The notes: generated by a model from the sequence alone, not told the origin. Shown: positions 7,155-16,065, numbered from the stretch's first letter. The stretch is 54,326 nt of DNA from Paludibacteraceae bacterium (GCA_905234835.1 CAJOIZ010000020.1:1-54326); one strand, 5' to 3'. A program made the numbers and translations.

Positions 7155-8879
7155 CTATTTCTGCCAGTTGTCCTTCAGGGATGCCGTCCGATTGAGGACA
7201 ATGTGACGGTCATCGGTGTCGGGGTCAATGACAAAGAATCCCTGCTTGAGCAGCTGGTAGTGGTTCACCTGCGCTATGCCGTCCACCACTTCGGGGCGGT
7301 GCATCTCGCTACGCAAGGACTGCTCGGCTTTGCAGGTTACGACCTTGAGGCTGTCTGGGTTGAGCAGGTCGCGGAAGTCACCTTCTTCGGCAGAGGGGTT
7401 CTCCACTGCGAAGAGGCGGTCGTAGAGGCGTGCCTCCACATCCACACAACTCTGACACTCCACCCAGTTGATAGTCGCTTTCGTCTTGCGGTTGCCGCCT
7501 TCCGTACCCGATTTGGACAGTGGGTCGTAGGTGGCATAGACGGTCGTCAGATTGCCGTCGGCATCATGCTCGCAGCCTGTAGCCTGTATGATATAGGCGT
7601 TCTTGAGACGTACTTCGCGTCCGCCCGGGCTGAGACGGTAGAAGTTCTTGTCCGCCTGCTCGAGGAAGTCGCCGCGTTCGATGTACAGTTCGCGTGCAAA
7701 GGGTATCTGCCGTGTGCCGAGTTCGGGATTGCCGTCAATGTTCTCCGCCACGATGGTTTCGCCGTCGCCTTCGTAGTTGGTGATAACGAGCCGGACAGGG
7801 TCAAAGATAGCGCAGATACGCGGTGCGGTGTTCTTCAGCGATTCGCGGATAGTATGTTCGAGCAAGCCGAGGTCAATCATCCCCTCCACTTTGGTGTATC
7901 CTATCTTGCGTATGAATTCGCGTATGGCTTCGGCTGTATATCCTCGCCTGCGGAGTCCGCAGACAGTCGGCATACGCGGGTCGTCCCATCCTGCCACCAG
8001 TCCTTCCTTGACCAGTTGGAGCATCTTGCGTTTGGACATCACCGTGTAGGTTATGTTCAGGCGGTTGAACTCGTACTGACGAGGGCGGTAGTCGCTACCC
8101 GTTTTCCAGTCCGCCGCATTGGACGGCACCTGTCCTACGAACTGGTCAATAAACCAGTCGTATAGCGGGCGGTGAACGACAAACTCAAGTGTGCAGATGC
8201 TGTGCGTCACGCCCTCAAAGTAGTCGCTCTGTCCGTGTGCGAAGTCGTACATGGGATAGACATTCCATTTGCGTCCCGTGCGGTGGTGCGGGTGCGTGGT
8301 GATGATACGGTAGATGATCGGGTCGCGGAAGTGCATGTTGGGGTTCGCCATATCAATCTTAGCGCGGAGCACCATCTTTCCGTCCTCTATCTCGCCGCGC
8401 TGCATCGCTTCGAAGAGCCGCAGGTTCTCCTCTACGGGGCGGTCGCGATAGGGTGAGGGTGTGCCGGGTTCGGTGGGCGTACCTTTCTGCTCGGCTATCT
8501 GCTCGGCGGTCTGTTCATCCACGTAGGCTTTTCCCTCCTTGATAAAGCGTATAGCCAGGTCGTAGAGCTGGTCGAAATAGTCGCTGGCGTAAAAGACATT
8601 GCCCCAGTGGAAACCGAGCCAGCGTATGTCCTGCTGTATGCTGTCCACGTATTCGGTATCTTCCTTGACAGGGTTGGTATCGTCAAAGCGCAGGTTGCAA
8701 ACACCGTTGTATCGTTCGGCGATGCCGAAGTCCATGCAGATGGCTTTGACGTGTCCTATATGCAGGTAGCCGTTGGGTTCCGGCGGGAAACGTGTCTGTA
8801 TGCGTCGGTCGTTCTTACCTTCCTGCAGGTCGTTCTCTACGATTTGCTCGATGAAATTGAGGCTTTTGTCTTCTTCCAT
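7155..8879 (-). CDS. glnS: Glutaminyl-tRNA synthetase
   Basis: The 574-aa class I aminoacyl-tRNA synthetase charges tRNA-Gln in the cytoplasm. The HIGH motif is in FPPEPNGYLHIGHVKA (about residues 31-46), followed by RFDDTNPVKEDTEYVDSI. The KMSKS-type loop reads VMSKRKML (about 278). The C-terminal half is the beta-barrel anticodon-binding domain (for example TKATINWVECQSCVDVEARLYDRLF). Length and features fit bacterial GlnRS rather than GltX, since GlnS carries the NP-V-KEDTEYV segment. A promoter with an 18-bp perfect palindrome in its spacer lies 70 nt upstream. Confidence 0.96.
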   Translation of the reverse strand: MEEDKSLNFIEQIVENDLQEGKNDRRIQTRFPPEPNGYLHIGHVKAICMDFGIAERYNGVCNLRFDDTNPVKEDTEYVDSIQQDIRWLGFHWGNVFYASDYFDQLYDLAIRFIKEGKAYVDEQTAEQIAEQKGTPTEPGTPSPYRDRPVEENLRLFEAMQRGEIEDGKMVLRAKIDMANPNMHFRDPIIYRIITTHPHHRTGRKWNVYPMYDFAHGQSDYFEGVTHSICTLEFVVHRPLYDWFIDQFVGQVPSNAADWKTGSDYRPRQYEFNRLNITYTVMSKRKMLQLVKEGLVAGWDDPRMPTVCGLRRRGYTAEAIREFIRKIGYTKVEGMIDLGLLEHTIRESLKNTAPRICAIFDPVRLVITNYEGDGETIVAENIDGNPELGTRQIPFARELYIERGDFLEQADKNFYRLSPGGREVRLKNAYIIQATGCEHDADGNLTTVYATYDPLSKSGTEGGNRKTKATINWVECQSCVDVEARLYDRLFAVENPSAEEGDFRDLLNPDSLKVVTCKAEQSLRSEMHRPEVVDGIAQVNHYQLLKQGFFVIDPDTDDRHIVLNRTASLKDNWQK

Positions 8880-8950
8880 ATTGAATCAAGTATTTGAGTC
8901 TTGTTGTGTATTGTTCACCCGAGTGCAGCGTGCTGCCTCAAGTGCGGCGG

Positions 8951-8980
8951 CAAAGGTAATGCAAATTTGCATTATACCAA
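8951..8980 (-). promoter_or_regulatory. glnS promoter with palindromic spacer
   Basis: On the minus strand TACCTTTG (8958-8951) and TTG (8980-8978) are 19 nt apart. The spacer is almost filled by a perfect palindrome, TAATGCAAATTTGCATTA (8957-8974), which could be an operator. Confidence 0.6.
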
Positions 8981-8999
8981 AAAGAGAGCGTGGCAACTA

Positions 9000-10820
9000 T
9001 CATAATTCTGCGCCTTGGGCGGTGTAGGTTATGCCGTTACGTTCGATAAGGAGGTTGCCGTTCTTGATGAACTTACGGGCAGGGTGAGGGTTCGGAGCGT
9101 CCAGCAACTGACCGTTCACTACTTGCAGTTCGGTAACCGTATCGCCATCGGCGACGATGCGTACGCGCTGGGCATTGATAGGAACGGTGATGCGGAAGAT
9201 GCCGCGATAGGCACGGATGGCGCTGCCTGAAGACGAATTCGGATACCAAATCTTGTTATCTTTCAGTCCCATATACGTATGCCCAGCCAACGAACCTGTC
9301 AAGGTTCCCGGTCGCAAGGTTCCGACCAGTTCGATGTCCCCGCCCGTTCTGTCGCCGTCCAGCCCGTCGTATGCCCCCGGCACGGTCAGGTCAGGCACCT
9401 TATCCGCCGTCAGGTCAATGGTCACATTGCTAAAGACAAACGACTCTTTGGCAGCCATCTTGGTATTGGCATTCACGATATAACATTTGCCCGCCTGTAT
9501 GGACGTAGCCTGTGAGAAATACAAAGTCACTCCGCAGTCCTCGCACTGGTCCGCATTGCCAGTAGCATAGCGGAACTCATAGACCCGTCCGCGCATACTC
9601 AGCGCCGTCATCATCCCCGTGCTCACATTGAACGGCAGACAGAGTGTGCTCCACATCCCCGCCTTGAAGCGCCGGTTAAGGGTAGCAGTAGTGACAGTGC
9701 GGTTGTGGTAGGCGTCCGCGAAACTGTCGTAGTACGCATTGTCCCCATCCTCCCTCAGCACAATGTCCGGGGACGGTATGGTTACCTCTACCCGGCTCGC
9801 ATTGACACTCAAGGCTTCTATGTATGCCTCTTTGGTGCCTTCGGGCACATAGAACGTGCAGTTGTTGCCTCCTCCAAAAGGATAGCTTCCGAACACGGGA
9901 ACCGCACCTTTGAACGTGGCAGCGGTCATAGCGGTGCAACCATAGAAAGCATACTTGCCTACGCCGGTAACGCCTTTGGGAACAGTGACCGAAGCCAGTG
10001 TGCTGCAATTCTGGAAGGCGCTCTCGCCTATGGCCGTGACAGCCGGAGGAATAGCCACCTCTTTGAGTGCATTGCAGTTGAAGAACGTGGCATCTGCAAT
10101 CTCGGTGATGCGGCTGCTCAAGGTAACCGAGACGAGGCTGTTGCACTTGTAGAACGCCTTTGCGCCAAGTGCAGTCACATTATTGCTCATCGTCACGGCG
10201 GTCAGTGCGGTGCATCCGGAGAACGCCTGCTCACCGATGGAAGTAACGCTGCCGGGGAGGTTGGCAATAGTAAGGCTGCGGCATCCATAGAACGCCTGAT
10301 AACGAATCTCTGCGATGCTCTCTCCGAAAGTGACGGAGGTCAGCGCCGTACAGTTGAAGAACGCGAGGTCGCCGATATACAGGGCGCTATTCGGGATAAC
10401 GACCGATGTCAGGCTGCTACAGCCGAAGAAAGTCTGTTTGCCCACCGCCGCGACGCCCTCGGGAAGGTCAATGGATGTCAGCGCCGCGCAGTTCTTGAAG
10501 GCGTATTCGCCTATGGCGGTAATGCCGCTGCCCATCGAGACCGAAACGAGGTTGGTGCACCCGTTGAAGGCATGGTAGCCGATGCTTGTGACGCCGGAGG
10601 ATATATTCACAGCGGTGATGTCGGCACGATACGCATACCACGGCGCACTACCGGCAGTGTAATTAGCCATCTTGCCTTCGCCGCTGACAGTCAATAGACC
10701 GCTCTCCGTCGTCAGGGTATAAGTCAATGCTGTGCCGCACGCACCAGAATAGGTGTCGGCAGAGAGCATTCCTGCGATGGTCATCACAGCAAGAAGAAGG
10801 GCTATCAGTCTTTGTTTCAT
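9000..10820 (-). CDS. BspA-like secreted LRR protein with NG-I-R-Y tail
   Basis: The 606-aa secreted protein starts at the ATG at 10820 (MKQRLIALLLAVMTIAGML signal peptide). The open frame extends 39 codons further up, but that part covers the promoter at 10886-10916. After the YSGACGTALTYTL segment come about a dozen LRR_5 units (roughly 70-320), such as LTSVVIPNSALYIGDLAFFNC. A beta-rich domain (about 360-580) contains TLNRRFKAGMWSTLCLPFNV, CYIVNANTKM and GLKDNKIWYPN; the same domain recurs at 47973-49847 and in the partial gene at 1-1113. The last 26 residues (ARKFIKNGNLLIERNG, then Y and G) form the tail shared with four other secreted proteins in the window. Inferred to be a surface adhesin; the ligand is unknown. 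Confidence 0.86.
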   Translation of the reverse strand: MKQRLIALLLAVMTIAGMLSADTYSGACGTALTYTLTTESGLLTVSGEGKMANYTAGSAPWYAYRADITAVNISSGVTSIGYHAFNGCTNLVSVSMGSGITAIGEYAFKNCAALTSIDLPEGVAAVGKQTFFGCSSLTSVVIPNSALYIGDLAFFNCTALTSVTFGESIAEIRYQAFYGCRSLTIANLPGSVTSIGEQAFSGCTALTAVTMSNNVTALGAKAFYKCNSLVSVTLSSRITEIADATFFNCNALKEVAIPPAVTAIGESAFQNCSTLASVTVPKGVTGVGKYAFYGCTAMTAATFKGAVPVFGSYPFGGGNNCTFYVPEGTKEAYIEALSVNASRVEVTIPSPDIVLREDGDNAYYDSFADAYHNRTVTTATLNRRFKAGMWSTLCLPFNVSTGMMTALSMRGRVYEFRYATGNADQCEDCGVTLYFSQATSIQAGKCYIVNANTKMAAKESFVFSNVTIDLTADKVPDLTVPGAYDGLDGDRTGGDIELVGTLRPGTLTGSLAGHTYMGLKDNKIWYPNSSSGSAIRAYRGIFRITVPINAQRVRIVADGDTVTELQVVNGQLLDAPNPHPARKFIKNGNLLIERNGITYTAQGAEL

Positions 10821-10885
10821 TGTGTTACGCGAGTGTATGCGGGTTGTTTTGCTATGGTCAACAGATGACGCAAACATAAAGCGCG

Positions 10886-10916
10886 CAAAGTTACTGCATG
10901 CTTCCGAAAAATGCAA
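10886..10916 (-). promoter_or_regulatory. Promoter of the second LRR gene
   Basis: On the minus strand TAACTTTG (10893-10886) and TTG (10916-10914) with a 20-nt spacer, 66 nt before the chosen start codon. It rules out the longer reading frame. Confidence 0.65.
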
Positions 10917-10939
10917 TAAAGCGGTGCGATTTTTCATTT

Positions 10940-11325
10940 TTTGTGCGAAGGTTCTTCATGCTCGGGCATACGCGGAGGATACGGTAGAGCATGCACTATC
11001 CTACGGCTATCCTTCGGTTATCCTACGGTTATCCTTCGGTTATCTATCGGTTATCTATCGGTTATCCTACGGTGTTGCTTGCTGCGCTGTTAATTGATAA
11101 TTGACAATTGATAGTTGATAATTGACTACGGCTGTTGGGGACGTTAGCCTTCCTCGCCATTGTCCGCAACCATAAAAGTCCACCGGACTTTCATGTGGTA
11201 ACTGCGTGTTGGTGACTGCGTGTTGGGCAGCTACGTTGTTGGTAACTGCGTGTTGGTGACTTCGTGTTAGTGACGGAGTGTTGGGCAGCCTTCGGCTGTA
11301 GGTCACTGCGTGTTGGGGAGGGGGA
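10940..11325. repeat. Composite intergenic repeat island B
   Basis: No gene is seen. Contents: seven 11-bp units (10996-11072, TATCCTACGGT/TATCCTTCGGT); a 7-nt tract (11091-11128, TTGATAA type); the conserved hairpin block (11162-11208); and 14-nt units around TGACTGCGTGTTGG (11205-11315). The segment 11000-11125 recurs inverted at 52155-52240. In the sense of transcription it follows the stop codon of the EEP gene. Confidence 0.8.
11162..11193 (-). terminator. Conserved terminator-like hairpin block, copy 3
   Basis: Stem AAAGTCC/GGACTTT (11175-11181 with 11185-11191) and a 3-nt loop. On the minus strand it is followed by TTTTATGGTTGCGGAC. This is the only copy with a fully Watson-Crick T-A/A-T change relative to the other two. 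It would terminate the PASTA-rluA-porX-EEP operon. Confidence 0.5.
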
Positions 11326-12234
11326 TTAGTCGGAGAGGGAGGGGTGGCTTTTGTCGAGGATGAAGGCGGCGCGGAGAGGGAGATGGTCGGATGCCGTGGT
11401 AGAGACAGTGCGGCAGTCGGTAGGATGCAGCTGCTCCGAATGGAGGATATAGTCAATGCGTATGCCGAACCGTCCTTTCCTGAACGTGCTGCCCAGCCGC
11501 AGTGACGAACACCGCAGGAAAGCGTCCCTCAACCGGCACCGCAACAGAAGGTATGCGGGCGAGACGGGCGTTGAATTGAGGTCGCCAACGAGTATGACAG
11601 GGTAGGGGGATGCATCCACCGAGTCGGCTACGATACGCGCCTGACGGAAGCGGCTGCGGCTGGCAGACATAGCCTTGCGACGTATAACCGTGTCTGCCTG
11701 AAAGGGATGCGCCACCACCGAGTCCAGTTCGCTCTCGGTGAAACGATAGGACTCGAGATGGTTGGTGAAGAGGCGAATCGTGTCCCGTCCAAAGAGGACA
11801 TCGCAACAGCTGCTGATGTTCGCCCGCGAGGGATAGCGAATCGTGTGCTTGTTGATAAGCGGGTACTTGGAGAAGACGGCGTTGCCGAACTGATGGCGGC
11901 TGTTATAGACCTTGAAGTCGAAATAGGTGTATGGGTACCGGTCAAGGGCGCTCTTCAGTTCGCTGAGGGTCAGGTGGCGGTCGCTCTTATAGACATCGAC
12001 CTCCTGCAGGCAGAGGATGTCGGCATCGGTCTGACGGAGGAAACGTATGACGTTGTTATCAGGCGTCTTGCGCGCCTGCCCCATGCTATGGGTGTTGAAG
12101 GTGAGGATAGTCAGTGAGTCGGCTGCGGTATGGCTGCCAGACGGGTAAAGGAAGCCGTGCGACACCAGGAGCAGTCCCACCCCGATGAGCAGGACAAGCA
12201 ACAGGATAAACAGTATTCTAAAGAAGCGGCGCAC
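11326..12234 (-). CDS. Membrane-anchored endonuclease/exonuclease/phosphatase family protein
   Basis: I start this 302-aa protein at the GTG at 12234, two bases after the porX stop, because a membrane helix follows at once (FFRILFILLLVLLIGVGLLL). The EEP fold shows all its landmarks: LTILTFNTHS (metal Asn), CLQEVDV (metal Glu), LFTNHLES (catalytic His), ILVGDLNSTP (Asp/Asn pair) and a final TTASDHLPL (SDH motif). Members hydrolyse phosphodiester or phosphate bonds in nucleic acids, lipids or inositols; the substrate here is not visible. As the last gene of a four-gene operon with porX it is probably an envelope enzyme with its catalytic domain outside the membrane. The upstream in-frame extension lies inside porX and is rejected. 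Confidence 0.85.
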   Translation of the reverse strand: MRRFFRILFILLLVLLIGVGLLLVSHGFLYPSGSHTAADSLTILTFNTHSMGQARKTPDNNVIRFLRQTDADILCLQEVDVYKSDRHLTLSELKSALDRYPYTYFDFKVYNSRHQFGNAVFSKYPLINKHTIRYPSRANISSCCDVLFGRDTIRLFTNHLESYRFTESELDSVVAHPFQADTVIRRKAMSASRSRFRQARIVADSVDASPYPVILVGDLNSTPVSPAYLLLRCRLRDAFLRCSSLRLGSTFRKGRFGIRIDYILHSEQLHPTDCRTVSTTASDHLPLRAAFILDKSHPSLSD

Positions 12235-12236
12235 AG

Positions 12237-13787
12237 TTATTTGGGCGAAAGAGTGATGAGGGGAATGAGCATCTCTTCCATCGATATGCCTCCGTGCTGG
12301 AAGGTGTTGCGGTAGATTTGCGCGTAGTAGTTGAAGTTGTTGGGATAGCCGAAGAAGTCGTTGCCCGTGCAGAAGACATACGAGGTGCTGACGTTGGGAC
12401 ACGGGAGCCCGATTTTGAGGGGTTGCTTGACTTCATAGACGTTCTTGGACTGGCATGCGAGCGCCTTGCCTTCCTTGTATCGGAGGTTGGTGTTGGTGTT
12501 GCGGTCGCCGATGATGGGTATGGGATTGGTGACGCGCACAGTGCCGTGGTCGGTGGTGAGCAGAACCTTATAGCCGAGTCGTGCAATCCTTGCGAGGAAA
12601 GCGCGTGTAGGCGAATGCTTGAACCACGAGAGCGTGAGCGACCGGTAGGCGCTTTCGTTGTTGCAGAGTTCGCGCATCATCTTGGAGTCGGTACGTGCGT
12701 GCGAGAGCATGTCAATGAAGTTGATGACAGCGACATTGAGAGGTGTCTGCAATCCGCCTATCTGCTTGGTTATCTTTTCGCAGAAGTCGCTTTCGTTAAT
12801 CTTGTAATAGGTGAAGCCATAGCGCTTGCGGAATCGGTTCAGCTGGTCCTGAATGAGTTCTTTCTCGTTGAGGTTCTTCCCCTCTTCGTCCTCCTCAGCG
12901 ACCCATAGGTCGGGGTGCATCTGGCGTATCTGCTCGGGCATCAGACCTGAGAAGATGGCGTTGCGTGCGTACTGCGTTGCCGTGGGGAGTATGGAGCAGC
13001 AGACCTGCTCCTCGTCGAGGTTGTAATACTCGTTGAGCAGCGGCTGAATGGTCTTCCACTGGTCGTAGCGGAAATTGTCGATGACGATGACAAAGACTCG
13101 CTCGCCGCTATCCAGCAGGGGGAAGACCTTGCGCTTGAAGATGTCGGGGGAGAGCAATGGCCGCTGGTCGCTGCCGCTGAACCATGACTCGTAGTTGCGT
13201 ATGACCCATTTCGCCCATGCGTTGTTCGCCTGTTCGCGCTGCTGGAGGAGCAGGTCGCGCATGGAGGACTGTACATCATGCAACTGTATGTCCCATCGGT
13301 TGAGCGCTTTGTGGATGCTGACGAACTCGTCGAAGGTTCGCGCCGTGTCAATCATATAGGCTATGTCGGCGAACTCCTCCTGATAGGAACGGTTGGTCTG
13401 CTCGGCCACCAGTTGGCGGCTCTGGATGTGCTTCTTGAGACAGAGGAGAATCTGGTTGGGGTTGACGGGCTTGATGAGATAGTCGGCAATCTGCTGTCCG
13501 ATAGCCTGTTCCATGATGTTCTCCTCCTCGCTCTTGGTAATCATGACTACGGGCGTCTCGGGGTGCATCCGCTTCATCTCCTGCAGGGTCTCAATGCCGC
13601 TCATGCCGGGCATCTGCTCGTCGAGGAAGACGATGTCGTAGGTGTTTTCCTGAAAGAGGTCGATGGCATCCTGTCCGCTGCAAGCGGGTGTCACTTCGTA
13701 GCCTTTTTCGCGGAGGAAAAGGATATAGGGCTGCAGGAGCTGTATCTCGTCGTCAGCCCAGAGAATCTGTCTGAGTTGTGTTTCCAT
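12237..13787 (-). CDS. porX: PorX: response regulator with PglZ domain, type IX secretion control
   Basis: This 516-aa cytoplasmic protein is about the length of known PorX proteins. Residues 1-120 are a receiver domain with the acidic pair ADDE (12-13), phosphoacceptor Asp56 (IVFLDEQMPGMSG), MITKSEEE and the conserved Lys in LIKPVNP. The C-terminal part is a PglZ/alkaline-phosphatase-like domain with VIVIDNFRYDQWKTI, NFIDMLSHARTDSKMM and LLTTDHGTVRV, which carry likely metal ligands. In Porphyromonas and Flavobacterium PorX, with PorY, controls genes of the type IX secretion system. The start METQLRQIL (13787) overlaps the rluA-type gene by 35 bp. A 177-codon upstream extension in this frame is the shadow of that gene. 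No porY is in the window. Confidence 0.93.
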   Translation of the reverse strand: METQLRQILWADDEIQLLQPYILFLREKGYEVTPACSGQDAIDLFQENTYDIVFLDEQMPGMSGIETLQEMKRMHPETPVVMITKSEEENIMEQAIGQQIADYLIKPVNPNQILLCLKKHIQSRQLVAEQTNRSYQEEFADIAYMIDTARTFDEFVSIHKALNRWDIQLHDVQSSMRDLLLQQREQANNAWAKWVIRNYESWFSGSDQRPLLSPDIFKRKVFPLLDSGERVFVIVIDNFRYDQWKTIQPLLNEYYNLDEEQVCCSILPTATQYARNAIFSGLMPEQIRQMHPDLWVAEEDEEGKNLNEKELIQDQLNRFRKRYGFTYYKINESDFCEKITKQIGGLQTPLNVAVINFIDMLSHARTDSKMMRELCNNESAYRSLTLSWFKHSPTRAFLARIARLGYKVLLTTDHGTVRVTNPIPIIGDRNTNTNLRYKEGKALACQSKNVYEVKQPLKIGLPCPNVSTSYVFCTGNDFFGYPNNFNYYAQIYRNTFQHGGISMEEMLIPLITLSPK

Positions 13788-14778
13788 AGTTGCGCCATTT
13801 GTTGAGTAGGTTGGACATGTCTTCGGGCAAACAGCTGTCAAACGACAGGCGTTCGCCCGTCCGGGGGTGTGTGAAGCCAAGCGTCTTGGCGTGCAATGCC
13901 TGCCTCGGGCAGAGGTCGAAGCAGTTGTGGATGAACTGCCTGTATTTCTGCGTAGGCAGCCCTTTGAGAATCTCCGTGCCGCCGTATTTCTCGTCGTTGA
14001 AGAGGGGGTGTCCGAGGCTCTGCATGTGGACACGTATCTGGTGTGTGCGTCCCGTCTCGAGCCGACACTCGATGAGCGTGACATAGGGGAACGTCTCGAC
14101 GACCTGCCAATGAGTGATTGCGGGTTTGGCTTCGGGGTTGTCCTCGAGGGACCAGATGCGGTATTTGGTTCTGTCGCTGTTGTCGCGTGCGAGTGCGCCA
14201 GTGACGGTGCCCTGCTGCTCGCGGAACGTGCCCCATACGAGCGCCTGGTAAGTCCGCTCGGAGGTGTGGTCGAAGAACTGCTGTCCGAGACGGGTCTTGG
14301 CGTCGGGTGTCTTGGCAATCAGGAGCAGACCGGAGGTGTCCTTGTCGATGCGGTGGACGAGGCCTATGTCGGGGTTGTTGATGTCCAACGGGCTGCCTTT
14401 CTGCTGGAAATAGTAGGCGAGCGCGTGCAAGAGGGTGTGCTCGTAGTTGCCATGTCCCGGATGGACGACCAGTCCTGCCTGCTTGTTGATGACCAGCACG
14501 TCGTCGTCCTCATACACGATGTCGAGAGGGATGTTCTCGGGGGTTATCGTGGTGTCAATGGGTTCGTGGTCGAGCAGGACGCGTATGACATCCAGCGGCT
14601 TGACCTTGTAGTTGGAGCGGACAGGCAGGTCGTTGACGGTGATGTGACCGCAGTCGGCAGCGGTCTGGATACGGTTGCGCGAAGTGCCTGCCATGTGTTC
14701 GCTCAGGTACTTGTCAATGCGCACGGGGGTCTGCCCCTTGTCCACTTCAATATGGAATCTTTCCCACGTTTCGTCCAT
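13753..14778 (-). CDS. RluA/RluD-family rRNA pseudouridine synthase
   Basis: This 341-aa enzyme should convert uridine to pseudouridine in 23S rRNA or tRNA. An S4 RNA-binding domain lies at about 18-80 (VRIDKYLSEHMAGTSRNRIQ). The catalytic domain (about 95-310) has the hallmark HRIDKDTSGLLLIAKT with the catalytic Asp, and the later VTLIECRLETGRTHQIRVHM. The domain order fits RluD rather than RluB or RsuA. It is 9 bp from the PASTA gene and overlaps porX by 35 bp, so translation of the three is likely coupled. The same neighbourhood of PASTA and RluA genes occurs in other Bacteroidales as far as I recall. Confidence 0.94.
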   Translation of the reverse strand: MDETWERFHIEVDKGQTPVRIDKYLSEHMAGTSRNRIQTAADCGHITVNDLPVRSNYKVKPLDVIRVLLDHEPIDTTITPENIPLDIVYEDDDVLVINKQAGLVVHPGHGNYEHTLLHALAYYFQQKGSPLDINNPDIGLVHRIDKDTSGLLLIAKTPDAKTRLGQQFFDHTSERTYQALVWGTFREQQGTVTGALARDNSDRTKYRIWSLEDNPEAKPAITHWQVVETFPYVTLIECRLETGRTHQIRVHMQSLGHPLFNDEKYGGTEILKGLPTQKYRQFIHNCFDLCPRQALHAKTLGFTHPRTGERLSFDSCLPEDMSNLLNKWRNYGNTTQTDSLG

Positions 14779-14787
14779 AGTCAGTGT

Positions 14788-15630
14788 TTAGAAGAAGTCC
14801 TCTTCGTCGTCATCGGCGGGTTTGACGGTTGCGGCTTTCTCCTTGTCGGTGGAGAGGAGGATGCTGACCGTTTCGCCTTCCAGCAAGCGGCTTCCAGCGG
14901 CTGGTCTCTGGTCATAGACGAGGTAGAGGCTACGGTTCTCGTCGGTCGGCTCGACGTCGTATTCGGTCGTGCCGAGCGTGAGGTGCGCGGCAAGGAGTAG
15001 CGAGCGGCAGTCCTGCAGGTTAAGTCCCTTCAGGTCGGGCGTGATGACCTGCGCCGTGCCTAATCCCTGCCCGACAACCAATATGACGGGTGTGTATTCG
15101 GTGAGGAGCGTTCCTGCGGGTATGGACACACTGTCTTCGCTGAGGATGTCGAGGACGAGGTCGCGGTAGGCGGATGGCTGATAGACCAGTCCTGCAGGGG
15201 TCAGTCCGACCTGCCTGAGGGTGCTTTCCGCCTGCCTGTAGGGGACATCGGCGAGTTGCGGAAGAGCGACCTGCCGTTTCTGCCGCGCGTTCATCACGAC
15301 ATAGACGGTTCGCCCACGTTTGACGTGGCTGACGGGTGCAGGCGACTGCTCGACGATGGTGCCGAGGGGCACTTTCGACGAATAAGTGGAGTCGATGACT
15401 TCGATCCGGAGCGTCTCGCCCTGCAGCAGGATTTCCGCCTCTTCAACGGTCAAACCGGTTATCTGCGGCACTTCGACTTCGACACCGTGTTCGGTGTATT
15501 TGTTGAGCCAGAGCTTGAGCGCGATGAGCAGGAGAACGGTAATAATCAGCATGATGGCGAGGTTGACGAGGATGAACTTCCAGATGCTCATACCTTTGTC
15601 ACCGGTCTTATTGTTTAGTTTGGCATTCAT
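14788..15630 (-). CDS. Membrane protein with three PASTA domains
   Basis: The 280-aa protein has a short cytoplasmic N-terminus, one membrane helix (about 17-42, FILVNLAIMLIITVLLLIAL), then three PASTA repeats: VPQITGLTVEEAEILL, LPQLADVPYRQAESTL and TPDLKGLNLQDCRSLL. The C-terminus is acidic (DDDEEDFF). PASTA domains bind peptidoglycan or beta-lactam-like ligands and are usually attached to kinases or penicillin-binding proteins; here they stand alone, as is common in Bacteroidetes. It is the first gene of the operon with the RluA-type synthase, porX and the EEP gene. A weaker TATTTTTG -7 element at 15688-15681 could serve it, back to back with the promoter for 15793-16011. Confidence 0.88.
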   Translation of the reverse strand: MNAKLNNKTGDKGMSIWKFILVNLAIMLIITVLLLIALKLWLNKYTEHGVEVEVPQITGLTVEEAEILLQGETLRIEVIDSTYSSKVPLGTIVEQSPAPVSHVKRGRTVYVVMNARQKRQVALPQLADVPYRQAESTLRQVGLTPAGLVYQPSAYRDLVLDILSEDSVSIPAGTLLTEYTPVILVVGQGLGTAQVITPDLKGLNLQDCRSLLLAAHLTLGTTEYDVEPTDENRSLYLVYDQRPAAGSRLLEGETVSILLSTDKEKAATVKPADDDEEDFF

Positions 15631-15697
15631 TTAAGCGGTAGTGTTTAGGGATAAATGTGTTTCAGAATCAAAAATTCGGGCAAAAATACATTTTTTT

Positions 15698-15727
15698 TTG
15701 TACACTATAAAAAAAGGCGTACTTTTG
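15698..15727 (+). promoter_or_regulatory. Promoter of the small acidic lipoprotein
   Basis: TTG at 15698-15700, a 19-nt spacer and TACTTTTG at 15720-15727. It faces away from the PASTA operon, whose possible -7 box at 15681-15688 is only 10 bp away. Confidence 0.65.
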
Positions 15728-15792
15728 CGCGGTTTTTTGAGCACATACTTGAAAAACAATATAATTAACCAACCAAAAAAACTAACAAATTT

Positions 15793-16011
15793 ATGAAGAA
15801 ATTGTTATTCGTTGCAGCTGTAGCAATGTGCGTTATGAGCTGCGGTAAGAAAGCCGAGAACACAGAGGCTGAAAACCAGGAAGCCGTTCAGGTAGAAGAA
15901 GTTGCCGTTCCCGTTGAGGAAGAGGTAGTCGTTGAAGACGAGAACGCTGTTGTCAACGCCGTTGAAGAAGTTCAGGAGGCAGTTGAAGCAGTTCAGGAGG
16001 TTGTAAAGTAA
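15793..16011 (+). CDS. Small acidic lipoprotein
   Basis: The 72-aa product has a lipoprotein signal peptide with lipobox VMSC (cysteine at about 17). The mature part is about 55 residues, almost all Glu, Val, Ala and Gln, with repeated EVQEAVEA units that should form an amphipathic or coiled helix. No known domain is recognised. It is monocistronic, between its own strong promoter and a terminator, which suggests an abundant envelope peptide, perhaps analogous in style to Lpp-type small lipoproteins, but that is only an inference. Confidence 0.8.
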   Translation: MKKLLFVAAVAMCVMSCGKKAENTEAENQEAVQVEEVAVPVEEEVVVEDENAVVNAVEEVQEAVEAVQEVVK

Positions 16012-16030
16012 TCTCTTTGTTACTATGACC

Positions 16031-16065
16031 AAAGAAGTGATTGCTTACGGGCAATCCTTCTTTTT
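16031..16065 (+). terminator. Terminator of the small lipoprotein gene
   Basis: AAAGAAG and ATTGC pair with GCAAT and CTTCTTT around a 6-nt loop, ending in TTCTTTTT. It ends one base before tRNA-Ser begins. Confidence 0.7.

Noticed and set aside
7203..8165. 320-codon open frame on the plus strand
   Set aside because: It is antisense to glnS and has no recognisable domain.
13788..14318. 177-residue N-terminal extension of PorX
   Set aside because: It is a Ser/Arg/Thr-rich out-of-frame reading of the RluA-type gene.
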